Shown here in pieces: positions 18,229 through 28,635 of a stretch of 64,000 bases of DNA. The DNA comes from Shewanella sp. UCD-KL12 (GTDB lineage Bacteria; Pseudomonadota; Gammaproteobacteria; Enterobacterales; Shewanellaceae), in the NCBI RefSeq assembly GCF_001957125.1, contig NZ_MPHJ01000004.1, positions 248,085 to 312,084 on the forward strand, in the 5' to 3' direction. The notes under the pieces are model-generated. The model saw only the letters and a program-made list of their open reading frames with translations, did no database searches and was not told where the DNA came from. A program made the translations under genes and the position numbers. Within the stretch, counting starts at the first letter, position 1, and each line of letters begins with the position of its first letter.

Positions 18229-19977
18229 GTGCATGCTATCCATACAAGTTTGATTGGTTCTTTGTCGTATTTATTAACGCAATTGGTCTTTATCTTGGAT
18301 AAATCTATAACACAACTCATTATCTGGCTAACCATAGGCCTAAGTCTATTTATTCACATAGCTGCACTTATTGTTAGTAACACAGTTCTTAAATCAAATA
18401 TTTGGTCTATGCCAGAAGCTCATGCATCAATAGAGATGTTTGGCTCTTCGATCGCACTTTTCCTCGCTCTTTTACTCATCGTTTTTGAGAAAAGTAAACG
18501 AGGAACCAGCCATAATATTGAAATAGCTTGTGCAATGATTGCTATGGGAACCCTAGATGGGTTTCACGCTATAGTCCCAGTAGGTCAACAATTTGTTTGG
18601 CTACACAGCCTAGCGACATTATTTGGTGGTCTGCTTTTCGCATCATTTTTATTTACTAAATCAGGCCTATCGAATAACTTTATCGCGCCATGTATTGTAT
18701 TTACAGCCTCAATTTTTGTTGGAGTTATCAGTCTAGCCTACCCAACATTCATACCAGTAATGGTGCGTGATGGCGTGTTTACTCAAACAGCAATGTGGCT
18801 CAATATCATCGGCGGAATTGGATTCTTTATCGCTGCATTTAAGCTGATTCAAACCAACAAACAAAACGATAATATTAACGATCTTCTTTTTAGCATGAAT
18901 TGTTTGCTATTTGGCGCAGCTGCTATCATGTTTGAGCAATCAGCATTATGGGATCTTGCTTGGTGGGGCTGGCATCTTTTAAGGTTAATGGCGTATCTGG
19001 TAGCCGTGATTTTCTTAGTCTTAGAAGGACTCGTAATTTTAAAGGAAATTAAGCACTATCAAAGTAACTTAGAACAGACAGTGCAAGATAGAACCCAAGC
19101 CCTAGAGAGCGCTAATCATAATCTTAATAACGCTTTGTCTGATCTTACAGCAACTCAAGCACAACTTATTCAAAAAGAAAAAATGGCATCCCTAGGTGAA
19201 CTCGTTGCAGGTGTCGCTCACGAGATCAATACGCCTATAGGTGTTGGTATAACTTCTAGCACTTTTCTTGAACAAAATATCCAAAGGATTAACCGAGCCT
19301 ATAAAGACAATACCTTGTCACCTGAAGAACTAGCGTACTTCATCGACACAGCCGAGCAAACATGCGCCCTTCTCACCTCAAATTTGCAACGGGCAGCATT
19401 ACTTGTCAGTAGCTTCAAGTTGGTGGTTGTGGAACCTTCGGGTGTTAGAATAAGAAAATTCAAGGTTAAAGACTGTTTAGAAGGGATCGTTTTTTCAGTT
19501 AATGACTCATTTAAACATGCACGCTATAGAGTGATTTTAAATTGTGATAGTGAATTAACCATAATCAGTCAACCTGAGACCTTATCTAAGATTATAAGTA
19601 ACCTTATTATTAATTCAGTTAATCACGCATTTGATTTTAGTGGTCAAACAGACGTTAATGACAAGCGATTGGAAAGCCAAAATAAAGAGGCACTAATCAA
19701 GATCACTCTTAGCTGCGTTGATGAGCAAGTTCACTTGATTTATGAAGACAATGGTAAAGGGCTAACTGATGAGCAAAAAGATAAAATATTTGACCCTTTT
19801 TTTACCACAAGCCGAAACCTCGGCTGTGTTGGTCTTGGCGCTCACATCATCTATAACCAGGTGATACAAGGCTTAAAAGGGTCAATTGAGCTCAAGAGTA
19901 CAATCAACAAAGGGACGAGGTTCGATATCAAATTTAGTGTTCATGATAATCAAACCTCTTCAGATTACTCAATCTAA
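18229..19977 (+). CDS. Membrane sensor histidine kinase, orphan
   Basis: 582 residues from a GTG at 18229; no clear ribosome site, so the start is uncertain. Seven or so membrane helices fill residues 15-272. A coiled linker (about 275-318) leads to the phospho-acceptor box ELVAGVAHEINTP with H331. The ATPase domain shows the N box (SNLIINSVNHAF), DNGKGL and a GLGAHI G2 box. The multi-helix N-terminus resembles MASE-type integral sensors, suggesting a membrane or small-molecule signal. No response regulator is adjacent. It converges with the next gene. Confidence 0.88.
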   Translation: MHAIHTSLIGSLSYLLTQLVFILDKSITQLIIWLTIGLSLFIHIAALIVSNTVLKSNIWSMPEAHASIEMFGSSIALFLALLLIVFEKSKRGTSHNIEIACAMIAMGTLDGFHAIVPVGQQFVWLHSLATLFGGLLFASFLFTKSGLSNNFIAPCIVFTASIFVGVISLAYPTFIPVMVRDGVFTQTAMWLNIIGGIGFFIAAFKLIQTNKQNDNINDLLFSMNCLLFGAAAIMFEQSALWDLAWWGWHLLRLMAYLVAVIFLVLEGLVILKEIKHYQSNLEQTVQDRTQALESANHNLNNALSDLTATQAQLIQKEKMASLGELVAGVAHEINTPIGVGITSSTFLEQNIQRINRAYKDNTLSPEELAYFIDTAEQTCALLTSNLQRAALLVSSFKLVVVEPSGVRIRKFKVKDCLEGIVFSVNDSFKHARYRVILNCDSELTIISQPETLSKIISNLIINSVNHAFDFSGQTDVNDKRLESQNKEALIKITLSCVDEQVHLIYEDNGKGLTDEQKDKIFDPFFTTSRNLGCVGLGAHIIYNQVIQGLKGSIELKSTINKGTRFDIKFSVHDNQTSSDYSI

Positions 19978-19994
19978 GCCTGTTAAAACACTTT

Positions 19995-21083
19995 TTATGA
20001 GTTTACAAGGCATTGCGACTGTTCAAACACACCCTGCTCTTCTTTGTTCTGGCGAATATAGTCCATTAAGTATTCAGCATCTTTCCATACTCCGCCGAGT
20101 GTTGCTGAACCTCGGGTATATAACCAAGGCAACCCTATAAAGTACAAGCCGTCCATATCATCGCTGACGCCTCTATAATTACTTGGATAGTTCATCTCAT
20201 CAAAAGTTATATTATCAATCCAGAAAAAATTTGGTTTAAACCCAGTCGCCCAGACAATGTTTTTAATACTGCTAACACTGCCTTTTTGAAACTTTATACT
20301 GTCTCGGTCGGCCGATAGCGTTCTGCCCATATGAATAACATTATCTTTAGCTAGCAGTGACTTCACATCAGTACCAATAACTGGTTGAACGCCTTTACTT
20401 AGCCATTTGCCTAATTTGCTAAAACGGCTCACGGATAAAAACCCAAGCTTTGTGAACCACCACCATAAGGTTTTACCCAGAAATGACTGTGGAATAGCTT
20501 TGATTTTATCTGTGCCAGAGAAGTGCACTTTACGCCCAGTGTCTGCTATTTCAGATAAGATCTGTACGCCAGAATCCCCTGCGCCCACGACCAAGCAATC
20601 TCCATCTTGGAGCTGTTCAGGATTTTTGTAGTGTTCACTGTGCAGTTGGACAACACTTTTACAAATATCAGCATGGCATGGTGGCGTGTACGGTGTATGA
20701 AATGGACCGGTTGCTATAATTACCTGCTTAGCTTGGTAATGGCCAGTTTCGCTTGTGATCTCAAAAATACCGTTAACTTTTTTAACTGACGTTATTCTTT
20801 GGTTAAACTCAATTGGCATGGAAAACTTTTCAACATAACTTTTCAGATAGTCTGCCACTTCGTATTTATTAGGGTAATAGCCTTGTGGAAACGGAAATGG
20901 CATGCCAGGTAAGTGATTGTACTCTGTCGGGGTAAAGAGTTTTAAAGAGTCCCAACGTTTTAACCAAGGCGCTCCGATGTGACCATTTGCGTCTAATATC
21001 AGGTAATCTTTATTGTTCAGTGCTAAGTTGTATGCCATAGACAGTCCAGACTGCCCTGCGCCAATGATGATAAAATCTTTCAT
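19995..21083 (-). CDS. Flavin monooxygenase-like NAD(P)/FAD oxidoreductase
   Basis: 362 residues from the ATG at 21083, preceded by TGGAG; the longer frame from 21143 adds residues before the FAD-binding start. Two Rossmann loops are visible: GAGQSG (8-13) for FAD and GAGDSG (167-172) for NADPH, with ATGPF and ATGF turns. This is the CzcO/Baeyer-Villiger-like group (COG2072). The substrate cannot be read from sequence. It stands alone, convergent with the kinase gene. Confidence 0.85.
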   Translation of the reverse strand: MKDFIIIGAGQSGLSMAYNLALNNKDYLILDANGHIGAPWLKRWDSLKLFTPTEYNHLPGMPFPFPQGYYPNKYEVADYLKSYVEKFSMPIEFNQRITSVKKVNGIFEITSETGHYQAKQVIIATGPFHTPYTPPCHADICKSVVQLHSEHYKNPEQLQDGDCLVVGAGDSGVQILSEIADTGRKVHFSGTDKIKAIPQSFLGKTLWWWFTKLGFLSVSRFSKLGKWLSKGVQPVIGTDVKSLLAKDNVIHMGRTLSADRDSIKFQKGSVSSIKNIVWATGFKPNFFWIDNITFDEMNYPSNYRGVSDDMDGLYFIGLPWLYTRGSATLGGVWKDAEYLMDYIRQNKEEQGVFEQSQCLVNS

Positions 21084-21231
21084 AAACTCCAAATAGCTAA
21101 TTATTATAATTATGCGCGGCATTCTAACAGAATAAGGCGACATAACCTGACAATGCAGCTAAAAGGTTTAAACATTAACCGTAAAGCTAGGCATACTCTT
21201 TATACAGATAGCGAATTGAGCCTGAACCCCA

Positions 21232-21261
21232 TAAAAAAACCACGGTCATCGCCGTGGTTTT
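21232..21261 (-). terminator. Terminator of DsbA-like gene
   Basis: Minus strand: AACCACGG, 6-nt loop, CCGTGGTT followed by a T-run. It lies about 100 nt past the 21363 gene end; the plus strand also has a short T-run. Confidence 0.8.
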
Positions 21262-21362
21262 AGTCATTAATATGAGTCACTGAGTTTAAGTGATTTGAAC
21301 TTAGCTATTTAGTTTAAATCACTAATAAAACTAAGCTTGCATAAAGCCCTATACAGCCTCAG

Positions 21363-21974
21363 TTACTGATTGAGCGCATCAATATCTTTTGCTACAGCAG
21401 CAACAACCGCCTGCGGGTCACTTAGGTACTGAGAGTGATCGATAAATATAGCTTGATCATCTAAGGTCATGATTAAAGCAGGAAAAGCTGTAGTACCAAT
21501 CATCTGCTGTATTTCTGCAATATCTTCAAGTACATACTCAGCATCACTACTCAATTCGTCTTTAAAGACTTTATTAGATGGAGAGAGTTTAAACTTCTCA
21601 ATAATGTCGGTGAAATCATGCTTGGTATCTAATGGATTACCTTCGATAAAATGGGCTTTCTGAAGCGCATTAAGTGCCGGTAATAGCTTTTGTGGCTGCT
21701 TACTTTGCATCCATCCCATCAAGTTCGCAGTTTTAATTGAACTTTTTGGGCTATTTACATAGCGGATATGATCTCTGCCGAACTTAAGTCCACTGAGCCT
21801 TGCGACCTCCTCCATCTGCTCTTCACCAGCACTATCAGTGCCGATAAAGTGCGCGCTGTGTAGTAGGTGCACGCTCATATCAGGATGCGCTTCTAACAGC
21901 GCATTCACTAAAGGAGTCGTTGCATAGCTCCAAGGGCAGTGAGAATCATAGATAAAATAAAGCTCAGTGGTCAT
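21363..21974 (-). CDS. DsbA/FrnE-like thioredoxin-fold protein
   Basis: 203 residues with a thioredoxin-type start (TELYFIYDSHCPWSYATTPL). The active-site position reads CPWS, so only one redox cysteine is present instead of CxxC. A cis-Pro candidate occurs at GTTAFPALI. There is no signal peptide, so it acts in the cytoplasm, like FrnE-type or glutathione-linked relatives. Monocistronic with its own terminator. The exact reaction is unknown. Confidence 0.8.
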   Translation of the reverse strand: MTTELYFIYDSHCPWSYATTPLVNALLEAHPDMSVHLLHSAHFIGTDSAGEEQMEEVARLSGLKFGRDHIRYVNSPKSSIKTANLMGWMQSKQPQKLLPALNALQKAHFIEGNPLDTKHDFTDIIEKFKLSPSNKVFKDELSSDAEYVLEDIAEIQQMIGTTAFPALIMTLDDQAIFIDHSQYLSDPQAVVAAVAKDIDALNQ

Positions 21975-22148
21975 TAAATTAAGTCTTGTGTGTAATTAGA
22001 TGGGACGATCCTAATTAGTTTGCTCTCAATATTCAATCCAAGTTTGCAGATTTGATACACACTTGCAAGGGCTGGCATAAAAATTGGCTAAATCTGCTAG
22101 ACAGTCTGAATAAAACTTCTATCCGCGTGCCTTGAAGGATACGTATCT

Positions 22149-23315
22149 CTAGTTTTTATCCCATAACAGCAATTTGCGCCATCCGTTGACATTTGCAGGA
22201 CCCGTGACACGCACAATTATATTTCTAATGACGCGCCCTAACCAGAAACGTCCTTTTGATGCTAAACGGATCACGCGAGTTGACTCATCAACAACCCAAG
22301 ATACCTGTTTAAGACGCTTAGCTTTAAAGCTGTGTAATATGCTTGCAACGTTTGTCTCTTTCTCTAAAAGATCAGCTAAGCAATGTACATCCTCTAACCC
22401 CATCCCTACGCCCTGCTGCAATGAAGGTGGGCAGCCATGAAGTGCATCGCCAATTAAGACCACATTGCCTATATAGACTTCTCTTGATGTCACTGACTTT
22501 AATCGACCTTGAATAAGTGCTGTATCACAATCTATCGATGAAATAGCTTGCTGTACCTTTTCATCAAAACTGGAAAAACGGCTCGCTAAAAGTGCTTTCT
22601 TACCACTTTGAGTATTAGCTAACGTATTACCAAAGCTATTATCAGTCAGCGACTTGCCCTTAATATCATCTAAAATATGCGCATAACAATATACTTGGTT
22701 ATTGGGCATCGGATAGCGCATAAAGAAATTATCAGACCCTAGATAGTAGGTTGGTTCAAGATCTGAATCATCTTGATCAATTAAAAAGCGCCAGTTGGTC
22801 ACTCCCATATCATCGAGTTCAGGTGAGCTGAAAAGCTCGTTTCTAATGTCTGAGTTGATTCCATCAGCGGCAACAACAAGATCAAAATGAGCGGTTAGCT
22901 CATTGTCAAAGGTGACTAAACACCCCTGCTCTATTTGTTCAATATTTGCAACTTGAGTATTGAATCTAACTTTCTCATCCATGCCTTGACGCAAAATTTC
23001 AAGGAGCTTAAATCTAGGCAACGCCAGAAAAGGCTGTTTGCTTAACGGTTCATCTAACAATGAAGCTGATGAGAGAACTTTACCATTAGGTTTAACATAA
23101 CTTACTTGCTTTACTTGATGGGATTGAGCAACAACCTGGTCTTTTAAGCCTAAACGTTCCAGCCCAGCGACTGCATTTGCAGGTAAGCAGATCCCGGCCC
23201 CATCAGATGACCATCCAGTTGATTTTTCGATCATCACATAATCAATGCAAAGCTCATCAAGGCGGCGAGCTAGAGACAAACCAACAATACCAGCACCAAC
23301 AATCAATAATTTCAT
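22149..23315 (-). CDS. FAD-dependent aromatic hydroxylase-type monooxygenase
   Basis: 388 residues from the ATG at 23315 (a GTG 13 codons upstream is less fitting). The FAD-binding GAGIVG lies at residues 7-12, DG near ADGIN, and the GDALHG ribityl motif near the C-terminus followed by QQGVGMGLEDV. This is the UbiH/salicylate-hydroxylase fold (COG0654). It is not one of the standard ubiquinone hydroxylases by context, which are clustered elsewhere. Substrate unknown. Stands alone, with a weak ribosome site. Confidence 0.82.
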   Translation of the reverse strand: MKLLIVGAGIVGLSLARRLDELCIDYVMIEKSTGWSSDGAGICLPANAVAGLERLGLKDQVVAQSHQVKQVSYVKPNGKVLSSASLLDEPLSKQPFLALPRFKLLEILRQGMDEKVRFNTQVANIEQIEQGCLVTFDNELTAHFDLVVAADGINSDIRNELFSSPELDDMGVTNWRFLIDQDDSDLEPTYYLGSDNFFMRYPMPNNQVYCYAHILDDIKGKSLTDNSFGNTLANTQSGKKALLASRFSSFDEKVQQAISSIDCDTALIQGRLKSVTSREVYIGNVVLIGDALHGCPPSLQQGVGMGLEDVHCLADLLEKETNVASILHSFKAKRLKQVSWVVDESTRVIRLASKGRFWLGRVIRNIIVRVTGPANVNGWRKLLLWDKN

Positions 23316-23474
23316 AAATAAGACATTCAATAACAGATACTTGGAGTATGTCACAGTTTACACGTCAAATACAATGTGGCTACATATGGTTAACAGCCTT
23401 GTGGTTATGGATATCGCTTTTTAAGATTAAAGTCAAAAAACTCAAAGCCCATAGCTAGGCGGGATAGAAGAGAC

Positions 23475-23509
23475 AAAAAAGGCCTATCAACTGCTTGATA
23501 GACCTTTTT
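23475..23509 (-). terminator. Terminator of aspA
   Basis: GGCCTATCAA, loop CTGC, TTGATAGACC with one mismatch, flanked by A-run and T-run on both sides, 20 nt past the aspA stop. Confidence 0.85.
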
Positions 23510-23529
23510 AGCGACAATGGATATCTCTG

Positions 23530-24975
23530 TTATTTGTTGTAACGTTCAGCTTTATATTGAGGGTTCATCAAATTCTCAATTGAGAAGATTTCATTAAGCT
23601 TCGCCTCAGTAAGTAGCCCTCTTTCTAATACAACCTCACGAACACTTTTACCTGTTTGAGCACAAATTTTACCCACTATGTCTCCCTCATGGTGACCAAT
23701 AAATGGGTTTAGATAGGTAATGATGCCTATAGAATTTAAGACAAACTCCTGACACGTTTCGCGGTTAGCTGTAATGCCTTTTATACATTTGTCTTTCAAT
23801 GAATAACAGGCGTTTTCAAGTAGTGTAAGAGATTCAAATAAACTCTGGCCAATCACTGGCTCCATGACGTTCAGTTGTAACTGGCCAGCTTCAGCCGCCA
23901 TGGTAATAGTAAGATCATTACCACACACCTTGAAGGCAACTTGATTCACCACTTCTGGGATCACTGGATTAACTTTTGCCGGCATGATTGAAGACCCTGC
24001 TTGCATTTCAGGTAAGTTAATCTCATTAAGACCTGTACGAGGTCCTGATGATAGAAGGCGTAAATCATTACAGATTTTTGATAACTTAATCGCAAAGCGT
24101 TTAAGTGCACCTGAAAGCATCACATATGCACCGCAATCAGATGTCGCTTCAACTAAATCTTCAGCAGGTACAAAGGCACGCCCTGTTATTTGTGCCAGCT
24201 TACTTATTGCCAACTCAGAGTAGCCATCAGGTGTATTTAATCCCGTACCAATCGCCGTTGCGCCTAAGTTAATCTCAAGCAGTAACTCCTGGCAGCGTTT
24301 AATGCTTTTGATCTCCTCTTTGAGGGTAATGCCAAAAGCGCGAAACTCCTGTCCTAACGTCATAGGCACGGCATCTTGTAGCTGAGTTCGTCCCATTTTA
24401 AGTACGTCATTAAACTCTTCAGACTTGAGCATAAATGTTTCAATAAGCTGTGATAAAGCATCAATGACCGTATCTGTACGTTCAAACAAAGCAACACGAA
24501 AACCGGTGGGATAAGCATCATTGGTGCTTTGGCTTTTATTGACATGATCGTTGGGATTAATAAATTGATAAGCTCCTTTTGCCTGGCCATTTTGTTCCAA
24601 TGCAATGTTTGCTATCACTTCATTAGTATTCATATTAACTGAAGTGCCTGCACCGCCCTGAAATGCATCAACAGGAAACTGTGAGTAGTACTTATCACTC
24701 TCAAGCAAAGTATCACATGCTTTAATAATGGACTGTGCTATCTCAACAGGAATCGTACCAAGCTCAGAGTTCGCCATCGCAGCGGCTTTTTTAGTTTTTA
24801 CCATGCCCCGTACAAACTCGACACAATCACCAATCTTTTCATTGCTAATTTTAAAGTTTTCTATCGCTCTTAAGGTATGAATACCAAAATATGCATCATT
24901 AGGGATCTCTTTTGAACCTAATAAATCGTTTTCTGAGCGAGTGCCTTCTGCGAAGCTTGAATTCATTACTGTCAT
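23530..24975 (-). CDS. aspA: Aspartate ammonia-lyase
   Basis: 481 residues, normal length. The fumarase/aspartase signature [11 protein letters not shown] is present, with the upstream [13 protein letters not shown] and [11 protein letters not shown] blocks. The enzyme converts aspartate to fumarate and ammonia, feeding fumarate respiration or nitrogen supply. Start could be the ATG at 24975 or the one three codons later. A MITE-like element begins 49 nt upstream, so the promoter must lie inside the element, in that 49 nt, or beyond it. Confidence 0.95.
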   Translation of the reverse strand: MTVMNSSFAEGTRSENDLLGSKEIPNDAYFGIHTLRAIENFKISNEKIGDCVEFVRGMVKTKKAAAMANSELGTIPVEIAQSIIKACDTLLESDKYYSQFPVDAFQGGAGTSVNMNTNEVIANIALEQNGQAKGAYQFINPNDHVNKSQSTNDAYPTGFRVALFERTDTVIDALSQLIETFMLKSEEFNDVLKMGRTQLQDAVPMTLGQEFRAFGITLKEEIKSIKRCQELLLEINLGATAIGTGLNTPDGYSELAISKLAQITGRAFVPAEDLVEATSDCGAYVMLSGALKRFAIKLSKICNDLRLLSSGPRTGLNEINLPEMQAGSSIMPAKVNPVIPEVVNQVAFKVCGNDLTITMAAEAGQLQLNVMEPVIGQSLFESLTLLENACYSLKDKCIKGITANRETCQEFVLNSIGIITYLNPFIGHHEGDIVGKICAQTGKSVREVVLERGLLTEAKLNEIFSIENLMNPQYKAERYNK

Positions 24976-25024
24976 TTTGGGGTCTGCTTTTATTTATTGT
25001 CGTTTGAAATGAGGTCGTTAACTA

Positions 25025-25291
25025 ATACCAGTTCCATTAAACATGTGATCAATTCAGAGTTTTCTCAGGGATTTCGATCCAAGGCGCATCGCTGAAGAAA
25101 TGGTTATTCCCTTTTGAGGTGATGCAACGCAGGAGTGGAAGTCCTGAGAAGCTCACGAAGTGCGGGTTTATAATCACTTTATACCGCGTATGTGGCTTTC
25201 GGAATAGAATAACTATTAGCTTCAATCCACTTACTTGCCTACAGCGATTTTAACTCCCGCTGAATGGTCAACTTTTTAATCGAATTGGTAT
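25025..25291. mobile_element. MITE-like element upstream of aspA
   Basis: 267 bp bounded by terminal inverted repeats: left end ATACCAGTTCCATTAA, right end (reverse complement) ATACCAATTCGATTAA, 14 of 16 identical, with similarity continuing inward to about 34 bp. The 4-bp sequence ACTA occurs on both flanks (25021-25024, 25292-25295), a candidate target duplication. There is no coding frame. From memory the sequence resembles a family of intergenic repeats in Shewanella; a genome search would settle it. Confidence 0.72.
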
Positions 25292-25295
25292 ACTA

Positions 25296-25446
25296 TCTAA
25301 TCTTGCTATCTAGAACAGTGCTGGTGAGGGTAACATGGGACTATCTAAAGGGTAAATCAGTGAAGGGAAAATTGGTTAAGCTATTTTAAGCTTCGTTTAA
25401 AACCGCCCTGGGGTAAACGGTTTATTCTCTCTAACCTCTTGGTTAA
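25296..25446. other. Gap between MITE-like element and GGDEF gene
   Basis: 151 nt without a coding frame. AAACCG (25399-25404) and CGGTTT (25417-25422) form a possible weak terminator for the GGDEF gene. The original aspA promoter may have lain here before the insertion. Confidence 0.35.
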
Positions 25447-26394
25447 CTAGTAACTGCAGACAGTGTTTCGGTTTCTTCTTTTTGCTTCATAAAGTGCCGT
25501 ATCCGCTTCATGGATCATGGCACTAAAGCTTTGGTTTCTAAAATAAGATATGCCGATACTTACAGTGAGCGCTAGCGATTTTCCGCAATCGAGTGGCATC
25601 GTTTTAGTGGCTAAGGTTTCACGGTATGACTCCGCCAATGCTGTGGCATCATCTTCACCACAACCGGACACTAAAATCATAAACTCTTCACCACCATAAC
25701 GTATCAGCACATCGGTAACGCGGCTGTGTGACAAGAGCGTTTTGGCGATAAACTTAAGTGCCTGATCACCAACAACATGGCCGTATTGATCGTTCACTTT
25801 CTTAAAATAGTCGACATCTAACATAAGTACGGCAAACTGACCTTCTCCTCGGCAGGATATCCTGTAATGGATATCTCCCTGCCTTAAACCCTCCCGGCGA
25901 TTGTATAAACCCGTCAAATCATCAATGGTCGCTTGCTTTGTTAATACTGCTTCCAGTTTTTTCTGCGCGGTAATATCAAAAATAACACCGATGAGCCCGG
26001 CAACATTGCCTTCATCATCTAAAAAGCTGGTCTTATGGAACTTAACAAACAGTTCATCTCCTTGAGTTGAGCGGATCTGTTTTTCATAAACTTGAATACC
26101 AGGATGATCGAACAATGCTTGATCGGCTTGTTGATATACTTCCGCCAACTCCTTATCAAACAGTTCAAACACACTGCGGCCAATCATCTGTTGACGAGTT
26201 AATTTGATAAAATCTTCAAAAGCATGATTACAACCGAGATAAATACCCGAAACATCCTTATAAAAGATCGGCACAGGTAATGTATCTATCATTAACTGCA
26301 ATACAGGGCTATTACTTGATAAAAAGGAGAGAAGATCAGGGACCTGAATATCTACAGAGTTACTCTTTACATCATGAGTCATCGTTTTATTCAT
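25447..26394 (-). CDS. PAS-GGDEF diguanylate cyclase
   Basis: 315 residues. A PAS domain (about 30-150, with the FDITAQKKLE exit) is followed by a GGDEF domain. The active site reads GGEEF (234-238), and RVTD (225-228) exactly five residues before it is an intact inhibitory site for product feedback. So it should make cyclic di-GMP and be self-limited. No membrane segment: a cytoplasmic sensor. It is transcribed in the same direction as aspA. Confidence 0.92.
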   Translation of the reverse strand: MNKTMTHDVKSNSVDIQVPDLLSFLSSNSPVLQLMIDTLPVPIFYKDVSGIYLGCNHAFEDFIKLTRQQMIGRSVFELFDKELAEVYQQADQALFDHPGIQVYEKQIRSTQGDELFVKFHKTSFLDDEGNVAGLIGVIFDITAQKKLEAVLTKQATIDDLTGLYNRREGLRQGDIHYRISCRGEGQFAVLMLDVDYFKKVNDQYGHVVGDQALKFIAKTLLSHSRVTDVLIRYGGEEFMILVSGCGEDDATALAESYRETLATKTMPLDCGKSLALTVSIGISYFRNQSFSAMIHEADTALYEAKRRNRNTVCSY

Positions 26395-26721
26395 ACACCC
26401 TACTGCTACATACTCTTGTAGATTATATCCTATCCTCTATTTTTATTCACACCTTGATAACACTGTGCCATTGGATTTTTGTAAAGCAATGTCAATATCA
26501 ACAGTACAAGTTGATTACAATATGGTGACCATTACAGCTGTGTAAAAACAAACCACTTAAGCGTTCATGGCATTTAGTCGCAACCATTTCTTGTAGCAAG
26601 CTCACGTTAATTGCATCTTTAAGATACGATTTACACCTTTTATTCGTTTCATGCTAGACCTTATCCTGTGACTCTGTTTTAATGCGCATCAGCTAACAAT
26701 TAGGTTATAAAATTTCGCAAT
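26395..26721. other. Intergenic region before metal efflux cluster
   Basis: 327 nt between divergent genes without a supported frame. TATAAA near 26707 could serve as the -10 of the downstream small secreted protein gene; no clear operator seen. Confidence 0.35.
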
Positions 26722-27084
26722 ATGAGCCATTCAACACAGATGTTCCAATCTAAGTTGACACTAGTATTATTACTGGTGGTGTTTGTGTCGCAGCTATTCC
26801 CTACCTGTATTGCATCTGAGATACATCTCAATGAACAAAGCACTCACTTATCAAGTCTTAATTCAGAACAAACTGAGTCTTGTTGCCATTCTCAAGGGCA
26901 CCAATGCAAACATGCTAGAAGCATATCGGATCAAGAACATGACAGTGATTTTCACACCTCTTGTCATCCCCCTATTGAGCTCAGTTTCTTTCTAGACTTT
27001 AATCAAGTCGATGGTGCTAGCCAGTTTATGGTTTCATATCAAAATCGAAACTACGCACCGCCCATACCTCCTCCACACGCTTAA
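26722..27084 (+). CDS. Small secreted Cys/His-rich protein, metal-linked
   Basis: 120 residues. A signal peptide (about 10-32, ending TCIAS) would export it. The mature part holds ESCCHSQGHQCKHAR and HTSCHPP: five Cys and six His or more in 40 residues, suited to binding soft metals. No family recognised with confidence. It lies 223 nt upstream of czcCBA in the same direction. A periplasmic metal-binding or sensing role is inferred. Neither candidate start has a good ribosome site, so the N-terminus is uncertain. Confidence 0.68.
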   Translation: MSHSTQMFQSKLTLVLLLVVFVSQLFPTCIASEIHLNEQSTHLSSLNSEQTESCCHSQGHQCKHARSISDQEHDSDFHTSCHPPIELSFFLDFNQVDGASQFMVSYQNRNYAPPIPPPHA

Positions 27085-27120
27085 CCTCCATTACATTTTT
27101 TCTGTCGTAATTTTTAGCTT

Positions 27121-27141
27121 GTAACAAATCCAATTTGTTAC
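27121..27141. promoter_or_regulatory. Perfect 9-bp palindrome before czcC
   Basis: GTAACAAAT, CCA, ATTTGTTAC. A 21-bp near-perfect dyad in the leader between the Cys/His-rich gene and czcC. It could be an operator or an attenuating hairpin; no T-run follows. Confidence 0.45.
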
Positions 27142-27307
27142 TTGGCAGCGTATGCCTGTTTAACACGTTATCAATCGAGAACATTGGGTGATATCTGTTG
27201 AGTTTGCAACCTGCTATTAGTATATCAATTAATGACTTACAGATATTTTTCGATTAAATGATGCTATTTGCCATCTAATCGTTCTACTTTTATTGGAGTT
27301 TATTCTC

Positions 27308-28635
27308 GTGAAGAGATACCAAGAGATCACGCTTGTGGCCTGCAGACGTTCGCTGGTCACAGTGAGTTTATGCATGCTTGCCCTATTAACTGGTCAAGCA
27401 TTAGCACAGACCTCGAATATCAATGAGCAGCCAAGTATCAGTTTACCTTGGGTGCTTGAACAAACCTTACTGCATAATGCTCAACTCAAAACTTATCCCT
27501 ATGAGTTAAGAGCGAATGAAGCAGCAACAATACAAGCTGGCATCACCCCCAATCCAAAGTTTTCAATGTCAGTTGAAAATGTGCTCGGAACTGGCAATAT
27601 GCAGGGCGTTGAAAATGCTGAAGTGACTTTAGCTTTAAGCCAGCTTATTGAACTTGGAGACAAACGTCAGCGTCGCGTTGATTTCGCACAAGCGCAACAA
27701 CAACAGCAAATGAGACGGTATGAACAACAACGTTTAGCTATCATGTCTGATGCCACTGAACGTTATTATCAAGTGCTGCGTTTGCAAGCGCTGCAGGCAT
27801 GGGGCGAAAAGCGTTTAGCACTTGAATCTAAAGCCTTAAACACGATAGAGCTCAGGGCTAAAGCTGGCGCTGTCCCCCAAGCCGATGTGAGTAAACTCGC
27901 TTTACGCTTACACCAAACAAAAGCCGCACAACAGCAACTTAACGGTGAAGCGCAGGTAGCCAAATATCGTTTAGCCGCTATGTGGTCTAGTGAACCGACA
28001 TTTAACCATGTTAGCGGTGAGCTCAGCCAACTTCAGCAATTACCAACCTTAGCCAGCGTACTTAATGCAGTAGAGAGCGCGCCTCAATATTTAGCTCTTT
28101 TAAGTGTTGAGCGTTTAATGTACGCCAAACGCCGCATGGAAGAATCAAAAGCGCAATACGATATTACCTTAGGGATGGGCGTAAAAGGGGTTGATGGCTT
28201 TGATGATGGCGCCTTAATGTTCAATTTCTCAATGCCCATTCCCCTTTCGAACCCTAACCAAGGCAATATTCTTGCGGCTAAGGCAAAAGAGGATATGGCA
28301 TTAGAACAACAAAGATTAGCCCGTGGTCAAATCAAACTTACGCTTATGGCAATTCATCAAGCAATGCTAAATAACGCAAAACAAGCGCAAAGATTGAAGC
28401 AACAGCTAGTGCCTATGGCCCAGCGTTTATTAAATGATAGCCAATTAGCTTATCAAGCCGGTCAAATCAACGTACTTCAGCTTGTCGATGCACAATCTCA
28501 GCTTGTCAGTGTCGAGCGTGAACTCATAGAAGCCAATACCTTGGCTTATATGCAGCTACTCGAACTTGAACGTATTACAGGTCAATCTATGACAGCCACA
28601 CACATCAGCACATCTGTGGCACTGGAGAATCAATA

